A DNA stretch of 16,896 bases from Candidatus Nomurabacteria bacterium. GTDB taxonomy: Bacteria > Patescibacteriota > Minisyncoccia > Phycocordibacterales > UBA5272. Positions 1 to 5,241 of the stretch are shown piece after piece; the stretch's first letter is position 1, and each line of letters begins with the position of its first letter. Under the pieces are notes generated by a model. It was not told the origin of the DNA. It worked only from the letters and a program-made list of their open reading frames with translations, and made no database searches. The position numbers and the translations under genes are program-made. The stretch spans positions 1 to 16,896 of the forward strand of contig DOZK01000016.1 of the NCBI GenBank assembly GCA_003518045.1. Direction: 5' to 3'.

Positions 1-32
1 CAACTATTTTTTTGTATTAGCTCAGTAAATAC

Positions 33-65
33 AAAAGAGTGATTGCAGAGCAATCACTCTTTTTT
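33..65. terminator. Bidirectional intrinsic terminator
   Basis: A perfect 14-bp stem (33-46 with 50-63) encloses a 3-nt AGA loop and is followed by a T run. The left arm starts with an A run, so it can act in both directions. It lies 25 bp past the stop of the 36-residue minus-strand gene and may end both that transcript and one entering from the left edge. Confidence 0.85.
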
Positions 66-90
66 ATTTACCTTAAAACATAACCATCAA

Positions 91-201
91 CTACTTAATC
101 AATGCGACTAGTGAAAATCCAACCATACCAATAATCGCCAGTATTGAAATTACTGCCCAAATTTTGTGAATAATTTTTCTATTTTTTGAAGTGAAGTTCA
201 T
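91..201 (-). CDS. Small single-pass membrane protein, 36 aa
   Basis: This reading frame of 36 codons starts with ATG at 201 and stops with TAG at 91-93. The product has a basic N-terminus (NRKIIHK, residues 7-13) and one hydrophobic segment (about residues 14-34), then a lysine at the end, so it is predicted to be an inner-membrane peptide. It is transcribed divergently from the FtsB-like gene with only 44 bp between the starts, and is followed directly by a strong terminator, which supports it being a real transcription unit. I do not recognise a named family. Tiny TM proteins with this build recur in CPR genomes, but the function is unknown. Confidence 0.6.
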   Translation of the reverse strand: MNFTSKNRKIIHKIWAVISILAIIGMVGFSLVALIK

Positions 202-227
202 ATGTGTTTATTTTGTCTTGTAATTGG

Positions 228-233
228 TATAAT
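228..233 (+). promoter_or_regulatory. -10 box (TATAAT) of the FtsB-like gene
   Basis: A consensus TATAAT ends 12 nt before the ATG at 246, predicting a leader of only about 5 nt. It rules out the upstream in-frame ATG at 204, which lies before the promoter. No convincing -35 box is visible. Confidence 0.6.
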
Positions 234-245
234 ACTAGCAACTAT

Positions 246-635
246 ATGAAAGAATATCAACAGAAGTATGTAGTACGTACAATCATCTATTCCAGAGTAA
301 CAATGGTTATTCTTTTCTTTTTTCTTATTTTGTTTATTAGAACTATTGTAGGGTTAAATGATAAAAGAATAAATGCTTCTATTTTAAGAGAAGAATCAGC
401 CCTTCTACGCAAAGACTTAGAAGAAAAAGTTGTTAAAGCTACAGAAAAAGAAGAGTCAATAAAGACCGAACGTGGATTTGAAACATATGTACGTACAACT
501 TATCCAGTGGTACAAAAAGGGGAAGGGGTTATTGTTGTTTATGATGCACCAACTAGTTTAGTCACTCCAGTCCGTGAAGATATGACTGTTTGGGAGAGGC
601 TATTAGTTTTGTGGCATAAATTTATTCCAAAATAA
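246..635 (+). CDS. FtsB/DivIC-like septum formation initiator protein
   Basis: The 129-residue product has the layout of the FtsB/DivIC family: a short basic cytoplasmic N-terminus (1-18), one transmembrane helix (about 19-38), a charged coiled-coil (about 45-78), and a small extracytoplasmic motif with QKGEGVIVVYD at about 92-102, matching the 'KPGE.VI' signature after the coiled coil. In other bacteria FtsB/DivIC bridges FtsL and FtsQ/DivIB in the divisome. An ATG at 204 would add 14 residues, but it lies upstream of the -10 box at 228-233, so the start at 246 is preferred. The stop codon is the first base triplet of a 124-bp inverted repeat that may end the transcript. The family call is from layout and motif, not from a search. 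Confidence 0.7.
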   Translation: MKEYQQKYVVRTIIYSRVTMVILFFFLILFIRTIVGLNDKRINASILREESALLRKDLEEKVVKATEKEESIKTERGFETYVRTTYPVVQKGEGVIVVYDAPTSLVTPVREDMTVWERLLVLWHKFIPK

Positions 636-756
636 GGCCTATAAAATTAGCGAATTTCTTTGTTGTCATCGCGTGCTCGTGTGTCAATGTACTACTTGTA
701 CATCTCCACACTCGCACACTCGACGCCTCGAACTTCATCTACTTTTATAGGTCTTA
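633..756. repeat. Nested inverted-repeat element, copy A
   Basis: Outer arms TAAGGCCTATAAAA (633-646) and TTTTATAGGTCTTA (743-756) pair at 13 of 14 positions. The centre is a 6-bp hairpin, ATGTAC-tactt-GTACAT (687-703), flanked by TCA and CTC and then by GTGTG/CACAC arms. The core TCAATGTAC..GTACATCTCC (684-707) recurs at 11876-11899 and, inverted, at 5291-5315. It starts on the stop codon of the FtsB-like gene and could act as terminator or mRNA 3'-end structure. Confidence 0.75.
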
Positions 757-785
757 CAGTGGAGTTTTGTTTAAATGTGATATTC

Positions 786-791
786 TATAAT
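786..791 (+). promoter_or_regulatory. -10 box (TATAAT) of tRNA-Gly
   Basis: A consensus TATAAT lies 14 nt before the mature 5' end of tRNA-Gly, giving a short precursor leader. No clear -35 is seen. Confidence 0.55.
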
Positions 792-805
792 AGATAAATT
801 AAAAT

Positions 806-876
806 GCGGGATTGGTTTAGTGGTAGAATGCGACCTTCCCAAGGTTGAGACAGGAGTTCGATTCTCCTATCCCGCA
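806..876 (+). tRNA. tRNA-Gly (anticodon CCC)
   Basis: This is a complete 71-nt cloverleaf. The acceptor GCGGGAT pairs with ATCCCGC, the anticodon arm has loop TTCCCAA (anticodon CCC, reading GGG), and the T arm is AGGAG-TTCGATT-CTCCT. The discriminator is A at 876. CCA is not encoded; the genomic sequence continues CAG. The 3' acceptor strand is also one arm of a hairpin with 905-916. Confidence 0.93.
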
Positions 877-1035
877 CAGAAAATACAAGAACAAAGTGAG
901 TGTGTTTTCTGTGCGGAATAGAGTGAGGAGCTTAGGCCTCCTCACGTGGGAATCGAAGCGAAAAACTGGTCTACACAATTATTTCTAAAAATTGGGTTCA
1001 GTATTTTTAGAAATAATTTTGTCAGTTTTTCCTTA
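872..1035. repeat. Structured spacer with inverted copy of the tRNA-Gly 3' end
   Basis: CCGCACAGAAAA (872-883, including the tRNA 3' end) pairs perfectly with TTTTCTGTGCGG (905-916). The second arm continues with a near copy, in reverse complement, of the tRNA-Gly T arm: GTGCGGAATAG, then a 28-nt insert holding the hairpin GTGAGGAG/CTCCTCAC, then GAATCGAA. It is followed by a nested hairpin: GAAAAACTG/CAGTTTTTC outside and a roughly 17-bp AAATTATTTCTAAAAAT stem inside (about 960-1034). Terminator activity for tRNA-Gly is plausible. From 1036 to 1138 there is no gene. Confidence 0.6.
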
Positions 1036-1138
1036 GGTCAAAACTTTGAGTGTTTTATGAACATCGAAGATGTGAAATAAAATACCAAAGTAATGACCGA
1101 TTCCCGTACCGCGCACAAAAGATATAAGTTGTAGTTTT

Positions 1139-1582
1139 TTAAAGTCCGATATTTGATTTACTGCCCAAGTAACTTCCTTTTTTAGGAAATCCATTTTTTA
1201 GCAAAGAGATAAATTTTTCCGAAAATCCTTTTTCATAAAGATTGTCTATTGGGATAAATTCAACAGAACTTATTTTTTGTGTATCTATATTTGGTGTCGT
1301 ACCAAGTTGTCCACTAATTTTTTCACATAAAAATGTAATATGAAGAATATGTTTGTTTTCCAAAATGTTATCACATACATACAGTAAGTCTCCCACTGAA
1401 ATATCCAAACCAGTTTCTTCCCGCATTTCTCTTTTTAGCGCCTGTTCTAAAGTTTCTTTTACTTCAACCTTACCTCCTGGTAATGACCAAGCACGATTAC
1501 TTTCAGTCTTTTGCTGTAGTAATAATAATGAATTATTTTCAATAAGTATTCCTGTAACACGAATGTTGATATTAGTTTCCAT
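1139..1582 (-). CDS. Nudix hydrolase
   Basis: The 147-residue protein contains a complete Nudix box at residues 37-59: G37, E43, then R51-E52-M53-x-E55-E56-x-G58-L59, matching GX5EX7REUXEEXGU. E55 and E56 are the expected metal-binding glutamates. The N-terminal strand (residues 5-25) and WSLPGGK (32-38) fit the MutT/ADP-ribose pyrophosphatase-like fold. Such enzymes cleave nucleoside diphosphates linked to another moiety, using Mg2+ or Mn2+; the substrate cannot be told from sequence. Length is normal for a stand-alone Nudix enzyme. The gene is divergent from the glutaredoxin gene. No Shine-Dalgarno precedes the ATG; TTTATA lies 5 nt before it on the minus strand, a weak -10 candidate for a leaderless message. 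Confidence 0.9.
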   Translation of the reverse strand: METNINIRVTGILIENNSLLLLQQKTESNRAWSLPGGKVEVKETLEQALKREMREETGLDISVGDLLYVCDNILENKHILHITFLCEKISGQLGTTPNIDTQKISSVEFIPIDNLYEKGFSEKFISLLKNGFPKKGSYLGSKSNIGL

Positions 1583-1612
1583 ATTATTATAAATTTAACT
1601 TAAAATAAGCTT

Positions 1613-1670
1613 CTTAGCAAACTTTTGTATGAACTTCGTACACATGCTTGCGAAAGGTTAGCATGCTAAG
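1613..1670. repeat. Imperfect hairpin between divergent Nudix and glutaredoxin genes
   Basis: CTTAGC (1613-1618) pairs with GCTAAG (1665-1670), CTTT with AAAG inside it, and TGTATG-aactt-CGTACA forms the tip. It ends 1 bp before the glutaredoxin -10 box. The tip resembles the cores of the nested repeats at 633, 5242 and 11802, but lacks the TCAA/TCTCC flanks, so it is not counted as a copy. Confidence 0.4.
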
Positions 1671-1671
1671 G

Positions 1672-1677
1672 TATACT
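1672..1677 (+). promoter_or_regulatory. -10 box (TATACT) of the glutaredoxin gene
   Basis: TATACT is followed by 8 nt and then the ATG at 1686, so transcription would start at or beside the start codon. This supports both the chosen start and a leaderless mRNA. Confidence 0.55.
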
Positions 1678-1685
1678 GCATTTCT

Positions 1686-1952
1686 ATGGACACAAATAAC
1701 ACAAACACAACGGGCGCAAAGGTAGATATTTATAGTACAAATTCATGTCATTTTTGTCATATGGCAAAGGAATGGCTTACAGAGAAAAATATTCCATATA
1801 ATGATTTTAATGTTGGAATGGATCAGGTAAAAAGAAAAGAAATGGTAGAGATGACAGGACAGCTAGGTGTACCAGTTATAAAAATTGGAGATGATGTGAT
1901 GATTGGATTTAATCCAGAGAAGATGGCGACTCTACTTGGTGTAGCTATATAG
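1686..1952 (+). CDS. Glutaredoxin-like protein (NrdH/YruB type)
   Basis: The 88-residue protein has a thioredoxin fold of glutaredoxin size. A short polar N-terminus (1-11) precedes the first strand (KVDIYST), then the redox motif C21-H-F-C24 at the head of helix 1. GVPVIKIG (61-68) holds the cis-proline P63, and GFNPEKM (74-80) gives the glycine and C-terminal helix typical of NrdH/YruB-type glutaredoxins. It would reduce disulfides in the cytoplasm, for example for ribonucleotide reductase, but no partner gene is present here. It is monocistronic: its own -10 box lies 8 nt upstream and a strong terminator follows 29 bp after the stop. Confidence 0.88.
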   Translation: MDTNNTNTTGAKVDIYSTNSCHFCHMAKEWLTEKNIPYNDFNVGMDQVKRKEMVEMTGQLGVPVIKIGDDVMIGFNPEKMATLLGVAI

Positions 1953-1981
1953 AGTAATTGCGAGCCTGCCTCCCAGCACAG

Positions 1982-2021
1982 AATACAAAAAGTAGTATCA
2001 TTTGATACTACTTTTTGTATT
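1982..2021. terminator. Strong hairpin terminator after the glutaredoxin gene
   Basis: A perfect 19-bp inverted repeat (1982-2000 with 2003-2021), A-rich on the left and T-rich on the right, can act in both directions. It is itself enclosed by a 12-bp inverted repeat (1961-1972 with 2033-2044) made of tRNA-Phe T-arm sequence. Confidence 0.8.
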
Positions 2022-2180
2022 AAAATAAATTAGAGGCAGGCTCGGCTACAAGTAAAATTTTTTCGTCAAAAAATTTTCTCGCAGCCCGCCGCTCGCGATT
2101 CGGCTTGCTAGCCTTATAACGCTCCGCCCAACGAGCCTGCCGAAAGACAAGCAGTTGTCTTTCTCTCCTCAGCTCAACAT

Positions 2181-2220
2181 AAGAAAAAATACAACAGTAT
2201 TAACTGTTGTATTTTTTCTT
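2181..2220 (-). terminator. Terminator of tRNA-Phe
   Basis: A perfect 18-bp stem (2181-2198 with 2203-2220) with loop ATTA lies 4 bp beyond the 3' end of the minus-strand tRNA-Phe and ends in a T run on that strand. Confidence 0.8.
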
Positions 2221-2224
2221 GTTG

Positions 2225-2297
2225 TGCTGGGAGGCAGGCTCGAACTGCCGACCCCTTGCTCTTCAGGCAAATGCTCTACCAACTGAGCTATCCCAGC
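2225..2297 (-). tRNA. tRNA-Phe (anticodon GAA)
   Basis: On the minus strand this is a full 73-nt cloverleaf. The acceptor GCTGGGA pairs with TCCCAGC, the D arm is GCTC-AGTTGGTA-GAGC, the anticodon loop CTGAAGA gives GAA, and the T arm is GGCAG-TTCGAGC-CTGCC. The discriminator is A and CCA is not encoded. A TATAAA at 2328-2333 (minus strand) is a possible -10 for a precursor with a leader of about 25 nt. Confidence 0.95.
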
Positions 2298-2324
2298 ATA
2301 TTTTATTTTTCTTACTAAACACTT

Positions 2325-2394
2325 TTATCTTTATACCGATTTAGCATTTGCCGACAAATGTCATAATTTTCTTTGCCAACCAAGCTTCTCCAGC
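2325..2394 (-). pseudogene. Decayed duplicate of tRNA-Phe (5' half)
   Basis: The 20-bp sequence CCAGCATATTTTATTTTTCT occurs at 2293-2312 and again at 2390-2409, 97 bp apart. The first copy covers the first 5 nt of tRNA-Phe and its upstream flank. Reading the minus strand from 2394, about 17 of the first 25 bases match tRNA-Phe, including the D arm (AGCTTGGTTGGCAAAG against AGCTCAGTTGGTAGAG). The anticodon arm, T arm and 3' acceptor strand are not recognisable. The likely origin is a tandem duplication that then decayed. From 2410 to 2511 I see nothing. Confidence 0.5.
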
Positions 2395-2511
2395 ATATTT
2401 TATTTTTCTCACTTAGCCTTTATTAGCAAATATTACCTATCAAAAGGTCTTAATATCCTATCATAAAAACCATTTTTAATAAAGGTTCAAAAATCTATTA
2501 TTATTTAATAT

Positions 2512-2850
2512 TTATTGATTTGTAGTGGTAGCAGAAACGCCGGTAGCATTCCTTATTCCTTGCATTACCTGATCGAATAATTTAGTCTCTGGGAGTGAAG
2601 AACGTAAATCGTTAAATTGTTGTAAAGTATTATCCATTTTTGTTTTATTTTGATTAAAACTATCTATGGCTGGTTTTACATAGTAATAAGCACCTCCCAA
2701 AGATACAAGAATAACTACCCAATACAAAAAACGAAAAGCATTTGCAATATATTGTTGGCGTCGTAAATTACGAAGAATATCATTATTCTCTTTTGTCATT
2801 TCAAAAATTTCCTCTAGCTTTTCTTGATTAGTTAAGTCTGATGTTTTCAT
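2512..2850 (-). CDS. Hypothetical single-pass membrane protein, 112 aa
   Basis: I do not recognise a named family. An N-terminal polar, helix-prone region (1-33, with LEEIFEMTKENNDILRNLRRQQ) is followed by one transmembrane segment (about 39-58), then a polar region likely to form a coiled coil (59-90) and a Thr/Ser-rich tail (100-112). Basic residues RNLRRQQ before the helix suggest the N-terminus is cytoplasmic. The start is supported by TATACT at 2857-2862 (minus strand), 6 nt before the ATG. It stands alone: tRNA genes lie on both sides. The layout resembles small membrane proteins often found in CPR genomes. Confidence 0.7.
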   Translation of the reverse strand: MKTSDLTNQEKLEEIFEMTKENNDILRNLRRQQYIANAFRFLYWVVILVSLGGAYYYVKPAIDSFNQNKTKMDNTLQQFNDLRSSLPETKLFDQVMQGIRNATGVSATTTNQ

Positions 2851-2856
2851 AAATCT

Positions 2857-2862
2857 AGTATA
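2857..2862 (-). promoter_or_regulatory. -10 box (TATACT) of the 112-aa membrane protein gene
   Basis: On the minus strand TATACT is followed by AGATTT and then ATG at 2850. A 6-nt gap places the transcription start on the start codon, implying a leaderless mRNA. Confidence 0.6.
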
Positions 2863-2902
2863 TCGTATTTAATGATACGACCAAAAGTATATCTAAATAT
2901 GC

Positions 2903-2908
2903 TAGAAT
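2903..2908 (+). promoter_or_regulatory. Extended -10 box of tRNA-Arg
   Basis: TAGAAT preceded by TGC (extended -10 form) lies 8 nt before the mature 5' end of tRNA-Arg at 2917. Confidence 0.5.
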
Positions 2909-2916
2909 CTGTTAAC

Positions 2917-2988
2917 GCCCTCGTAGTTCAATGGATAGAACAGTCCCGTCCTAAGGGATTAATGTGGGTCCGATTCCTGCCGAGGGCA
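2917..2988 (+). tRNA. tRNA-Arg (anticodon CCT)
   Basis: This is a 72-nt cloverleaf. The acceptor GCCCTCG pairs with CGAGGGC, the D arm is GTTC-AATGGATA-GAAC, the anticodon stem GTCCC/GGGAT encloses GTCCTAA (anticodon CCT, reading AGG), and the T arm is GTGGG-TCCGATT-CCTGC. The discriminator is A and CCA is not encoded. The T loop is odd: it starts TCC instead of TTC, so the nearly invariant U55 is C, and the T stem has two G-U pairs. Confidence 0.9.
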
Positions 2989-3034
2989 CAACCATGTGAG
3001 ATAGACCTAGGTACTTAGAAGTTTCAAAAAATGT

Positions 3035-3040
3035 TATAAT
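3035..3040 (+). promoter_or_regulatory. -10 box (TATAAT) of the secreted PG-binding protein gene
   Basis: Consensus TATAAT followed by GTTTGT and the ATG at 3047. The 6-nt gap predicts a leaderless transcript. Confidence 0.65.
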
Positions 3041-3046
3041 GTTTGT

Positions 3047-4549
3047 ATGAAAACAATTACAACTTTAGGCGTTGTTTCTGTGCTTTTTTTAGGTTTAATA
3101 ACCAGTGCTTCAGCTTCTATAGATAAAAATCTCAAATATGGACAGAGAGATAAAGAAGTCACGGAATTACAAGAATTTCTTATTGATGGAGGTTTTCTCA
3201 AAGGTTTACCTACAGCTTTTTTTGGGTTACTTACTCTCAAAGCAGTAAAGTCGTATCAAAAAAGTGTAGATATTTCTCCTACTGGTTATGTGGGTATTTT
3301 GACTCGTCAAAAGATTAATGATTCCATTCTGTCTGATTTAGCAAGTTCAACCCAAGCGGAGATACAAGAAACAGGAACAACAACTGCATTAACTCTCGAT
3401 TCTGGATGTTCATCAACATTTGGTTTTAATACAATAACTGGTAAATCTTGCTCTATTAGTATAATGACCCCAAACATAATAACTCAAGTGTTTGATGTTT
3501 GTAAAAATATAGAAGGTATACAAACGAGTGTCCCCGTGAGTATGTTGGCCGATTCTTCAGGTAACTGTTTTATACAGTATCAACAAAATAATTATGTAAC
3601 ACCACCAATAGTTCCTAGTACTATTAATAGTCAACCGATAGTTCAGCCAACAACTAACACAACTGTTGGTTCGGTAACGGTAATAGCCGACCCAAATTTT
3701 ACTAGCAATAGGGTGACCGGTGGAGCAACAAATGTTCCGGTCGGACAATTTACAATGAAGGCTTATGGTGAAGATGTAAAAGTTAAATCTCTTCAAGTTG
3801 CTTTCACACAAGGCACAGTAACAACACTTGGGTGGGTTTCTCTATATGTAAATGGTGCTCAAGTTGGAACTTCACAGAATTATACAGGCTCAAATCTTAA
3901 TTATGCTTTAGGCTCGTCACTCATTGTTCCAGCTGGTCAAACAGTAATCCTTACAGTTAAGGCTGACATTGTAGACAGTAATAATATTGCTTACAGAACA
4001 GGATCTATTGTTGCCGTGATTGGTGGTGTAGATAATAATGCACAAGGCCTGACATCTGGTCAAATTATAACAGTAGGGACTCCTACTATAGTTGGTCAAT
4101 TAATGACAATATCAACATTTTCGTCAATACTTATAAATACCCCAGATTTTAGAGCATTAAGTATTAATTCAAATTCAAATAATATAAAAATTGGTTCTTT
4201 TACTTTTCAGTCACCTTCGTGCTGTCAAGTTGTTGCAAATGGGGTAGTTGTTAATTTTACTTATGGTGGTAATCCAGCAATGATGCCATCAAATATAAGT
4301 AACTTAATCCTTAAAGTGGATTCTAAGGTTTTTTCTGGAACATTAAATGACAATGTAGCTACTTTCCCTTATCTCGATTTCAATATACCAGAAAATACAA
4401 CAATGGTTTTTGATTTATATGCCGACATTGGTTCATCGACTGGTACTATAAAAACAAATATGAAATTTAATACAAGGCATGCAATATCTGGCACTCATCA
4501 AGAAAGCTTATCTGATGGCGTTGTCATTTCTGTTATTTCTGCACAATAA
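3047..4549 (+). CDS. Secreted peptidoglycan-binding protein with two beta-sandwich modules
   Basis: The 500-residue product starts with a Sec signal peptide (1-23, hydrophobic core 7-18, cleavage likely after ASA). A PG_binding_1 domain follows (28-91), with the family pattern LKYGQRDKEVTELQEFL and TGYVGILTRQKIN. A Thr/Ser-rich linker contains Cys121, 136, 152 and 174, possible extracytoplasmic disulfides. Two similar beta-rich modules follow (about 208-343 and 347-496). Each has a 'V(N/D)..' strand pair (SLYVNGAQVG; LKVDSKVFSG) and a closing strand (VPAGQTVILTVKADI; IPENTTMVFDLYADI). The second has a vicinal Cys392-Cys393. No catalytic motif is seen, so a wall-anchored surface or adhesion role is inferred. 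It is transcribed from its own -10 box. Confidence 0.8.
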   Translation: MKTITTLGVVSVLFLGLITSASASIDKNLKYGQRDKEVTELQEFLIDGGFLKGLPTAFFGLLTLKAVKSYQKSVDISPTGYVGILTRQKINDSILSDLASSTQAEIQETGTTTALTLDSGCSSTFGFNTITGKSCSISIMTPNIITQVFDVCKNIEGIQTSVPVSMLADSSGNCFIQYQQNNYVTPPIVPSTINSQPIVQPTTNTTVGSVTVIADPNFTSNRVTGGATNVPVGQFTMKAYGEDVKVKSLQVAFTQGTVTTLGWVSLYVNGAQVGTSQNYTGSNLNYALGSSLIVPAGQTVILTVKADIVDSNNIAYRTGSIVAVIGGVDNNAQGLTSGQIITVGTPTIVGQLMTISTFSSILINTPDFRALSINSNSNNIKIGSFTFQSPSCCQVVANGVVVNFTYGGNPAMMPSNISNLILKVDSKVFSGTLNDNVATFPYLDFNIPENTTMVFDLYADIGSSTGTIKTNMKFNTRHAISGTHQESLSDGVVISVISAQ

Positions 4550-4557
4550 ATTAAAAT

Positions 4558-5094
4558 ATGAAAATAGTATGTCTAGGGTGGGGTTCACTTATATGGGATT
4601 CTAGAGAATTAGAAATTCTACCAAAAAATTGGAATAATGACGGGCCATCTTTGCCAATAGAGTTTTGTAGAGTTTCTGGGGACAATAGGGTTACTTTAGT
4701 GATAGACGATAAAGCTCCCTTGGTAAATGTTTTATGGGCAGATATGTCCCAAAAAGATTCAAAAGAAGCAACTTGTCTACTCGCTAAAAGAGAAGGCACG
4801 AAGCATAGTAATATTTCTAAAATAGAAAAGGGGAATACTATTAGTGAAGGTAATGCAATAAATGTGGGAATACTTAATTGGCTTAAAAAACATGACCGTG
4901 ATGTAGCAATTTGGACAGGTCTTAGTAAAAACAGAAATTCTATTGAGGAGATTATTACTCATTTAAACGTATTGGATGAATGTGATAAAAATAGAGCTGA
5001 AGAGTATATTAGAAAAGCACCCAGTCAGATAGATACCCCTTATAGAAAGATAATTGAAAAAGAATTTGGTTGGACACCAGATAATAATTATTAA
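4558..5094 (+). CDS. Possible gamma-glutamylcyclotransferase-fold (GGCT-like) protein, 178 aa
   Basis: The N-terminus KIVCLGWGSLIWD (2-14) resembles the glycine-containing substrate loop ((Y/F)GSL) at the start of GGCT/AIG2-like proteins. It continues as LPIEFCRVSGDNRVTLVIDD (about 32-51) and NVLWADM (57-63), a pattern I associate with an uncharacterised bacterial GGCT-like group. GGCT-fold enzymes release 5-oxoproline from gamma-glutamyl compounds, but I cannot confidently place a catalytic glutamate, so the activity is uncertain. The C-terminal part (130-178) is helical and charged. The gene starts 8 bp after the stop of the secreted protein gene, so it may be cotranscribed, although the two proteins have no obvious link. 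No Shine-Dalgarno is present. Confidence 0.5.
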   Translation: MKIVCLGWGSLIWDSRELEILPKNWNNDGPSLPIEFCRVSGDNRVTLVIDDKAPLVNVLWADMSQKDSKEATCLLAKREGTKHSNISKIEKGNTISEGNAINVGILNWLKKHDRDVAIWTGLSKNRNSIEEIITHLNVLDECDKNRAEEYIRKAPSQIDTPYRKIIEKEFGWTPDNNY

Positions 5095-5108
5095 CAAAAT
5101 ACCATTTA

Positions 5109-5194
5109 GACCGAGAGGGTTGAGTTTAGGATATACAAATTAATTGAATAACCATTGTGGGGGTTGGTATTCACAAGTTCGAGACCTCGGTACA
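5109..5194 (+). pseudogene. tRNA-like remnant
   Basis: ACCGAG (5110-5115) pairs with CTCGGT (5186-5191), like an acceptor stem, followed by A-C-A as in the three good tRNAs here. GTTCGAGAC (5177-5185) looks like a T loop and its closing pair. However, no T stem, D arm or convincing anticodon arm can be built; instead TTGTG (5155-5159) pairs with CACAA (5172-5176). It is followed directly by a terminator, as a transcribed RNA would be. It could be a degenerate tRNA, a mimic, or a chance structure. Confidence 0.35.
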
Positions 5195-5197
5195 GTA

Positions 5198-5236
5198 CAA
5201 ATAATAAAACCGGTCTCTCGACCGGTTTTATTATTG
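5198..5236. terminator. Terminator after the tRNA-like element
   Basis: AATAATAAAACCGGTC pairs perfectly with GACCGGTTTTATTATT around a TCTC loop (about 5200-5235). The A-rich and T-rich bases allow function in both directions. It would end transcription from the GGCT-like gene or the tRNA-like element. Confidence 0.8.
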
Positions 5237-5241
5237 TATTA

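Larger units (their letters stand above)
1961..2242. repeat. 282-bp palindromic block bounded by tRNA-Phe 3'-end inverted repeats
   Basis: CGAGCCTGCCTCCCAGCACA at 1961-1980 is a perfect 20-bp inverted copy of 2223-2242, which is the 3' end of tRNA-Phe plus two flanking bases. Inside, the 10-bp part CGAGCCTGCC occurs twice more, inverted at 2035-2044 and direct at 2132-2141, so four copies alternate in orientation. Between them lie hairpins at 1982-2021, 2054-2077 (AAAATTTTTT/AAAAAATTTT), 2143-2162 (AAAGACAA/TTGTCTTT) and 2181-2220. No open reading frame lies inside. This accounts for the non-coding stretch between the glutaredoxin gene and tRNA-Phe. Confidence 0.8.

Noticed and set aside
1045..1117. 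Possible tRNA ending at CCGATTCCCGTACCGCGCACA
   Set aside because: No matching 5' acceptor strand, D arm or anticodon arm exists upstream; only resemblance to the tRNA-Gly 3' end remains.
872..1117. CRISPR array or attachment-site-bounded island
   Set aside because: The repeats are inverted tRNA fragments and hairpins, with no regular spacers, no cas genes and no integrase.
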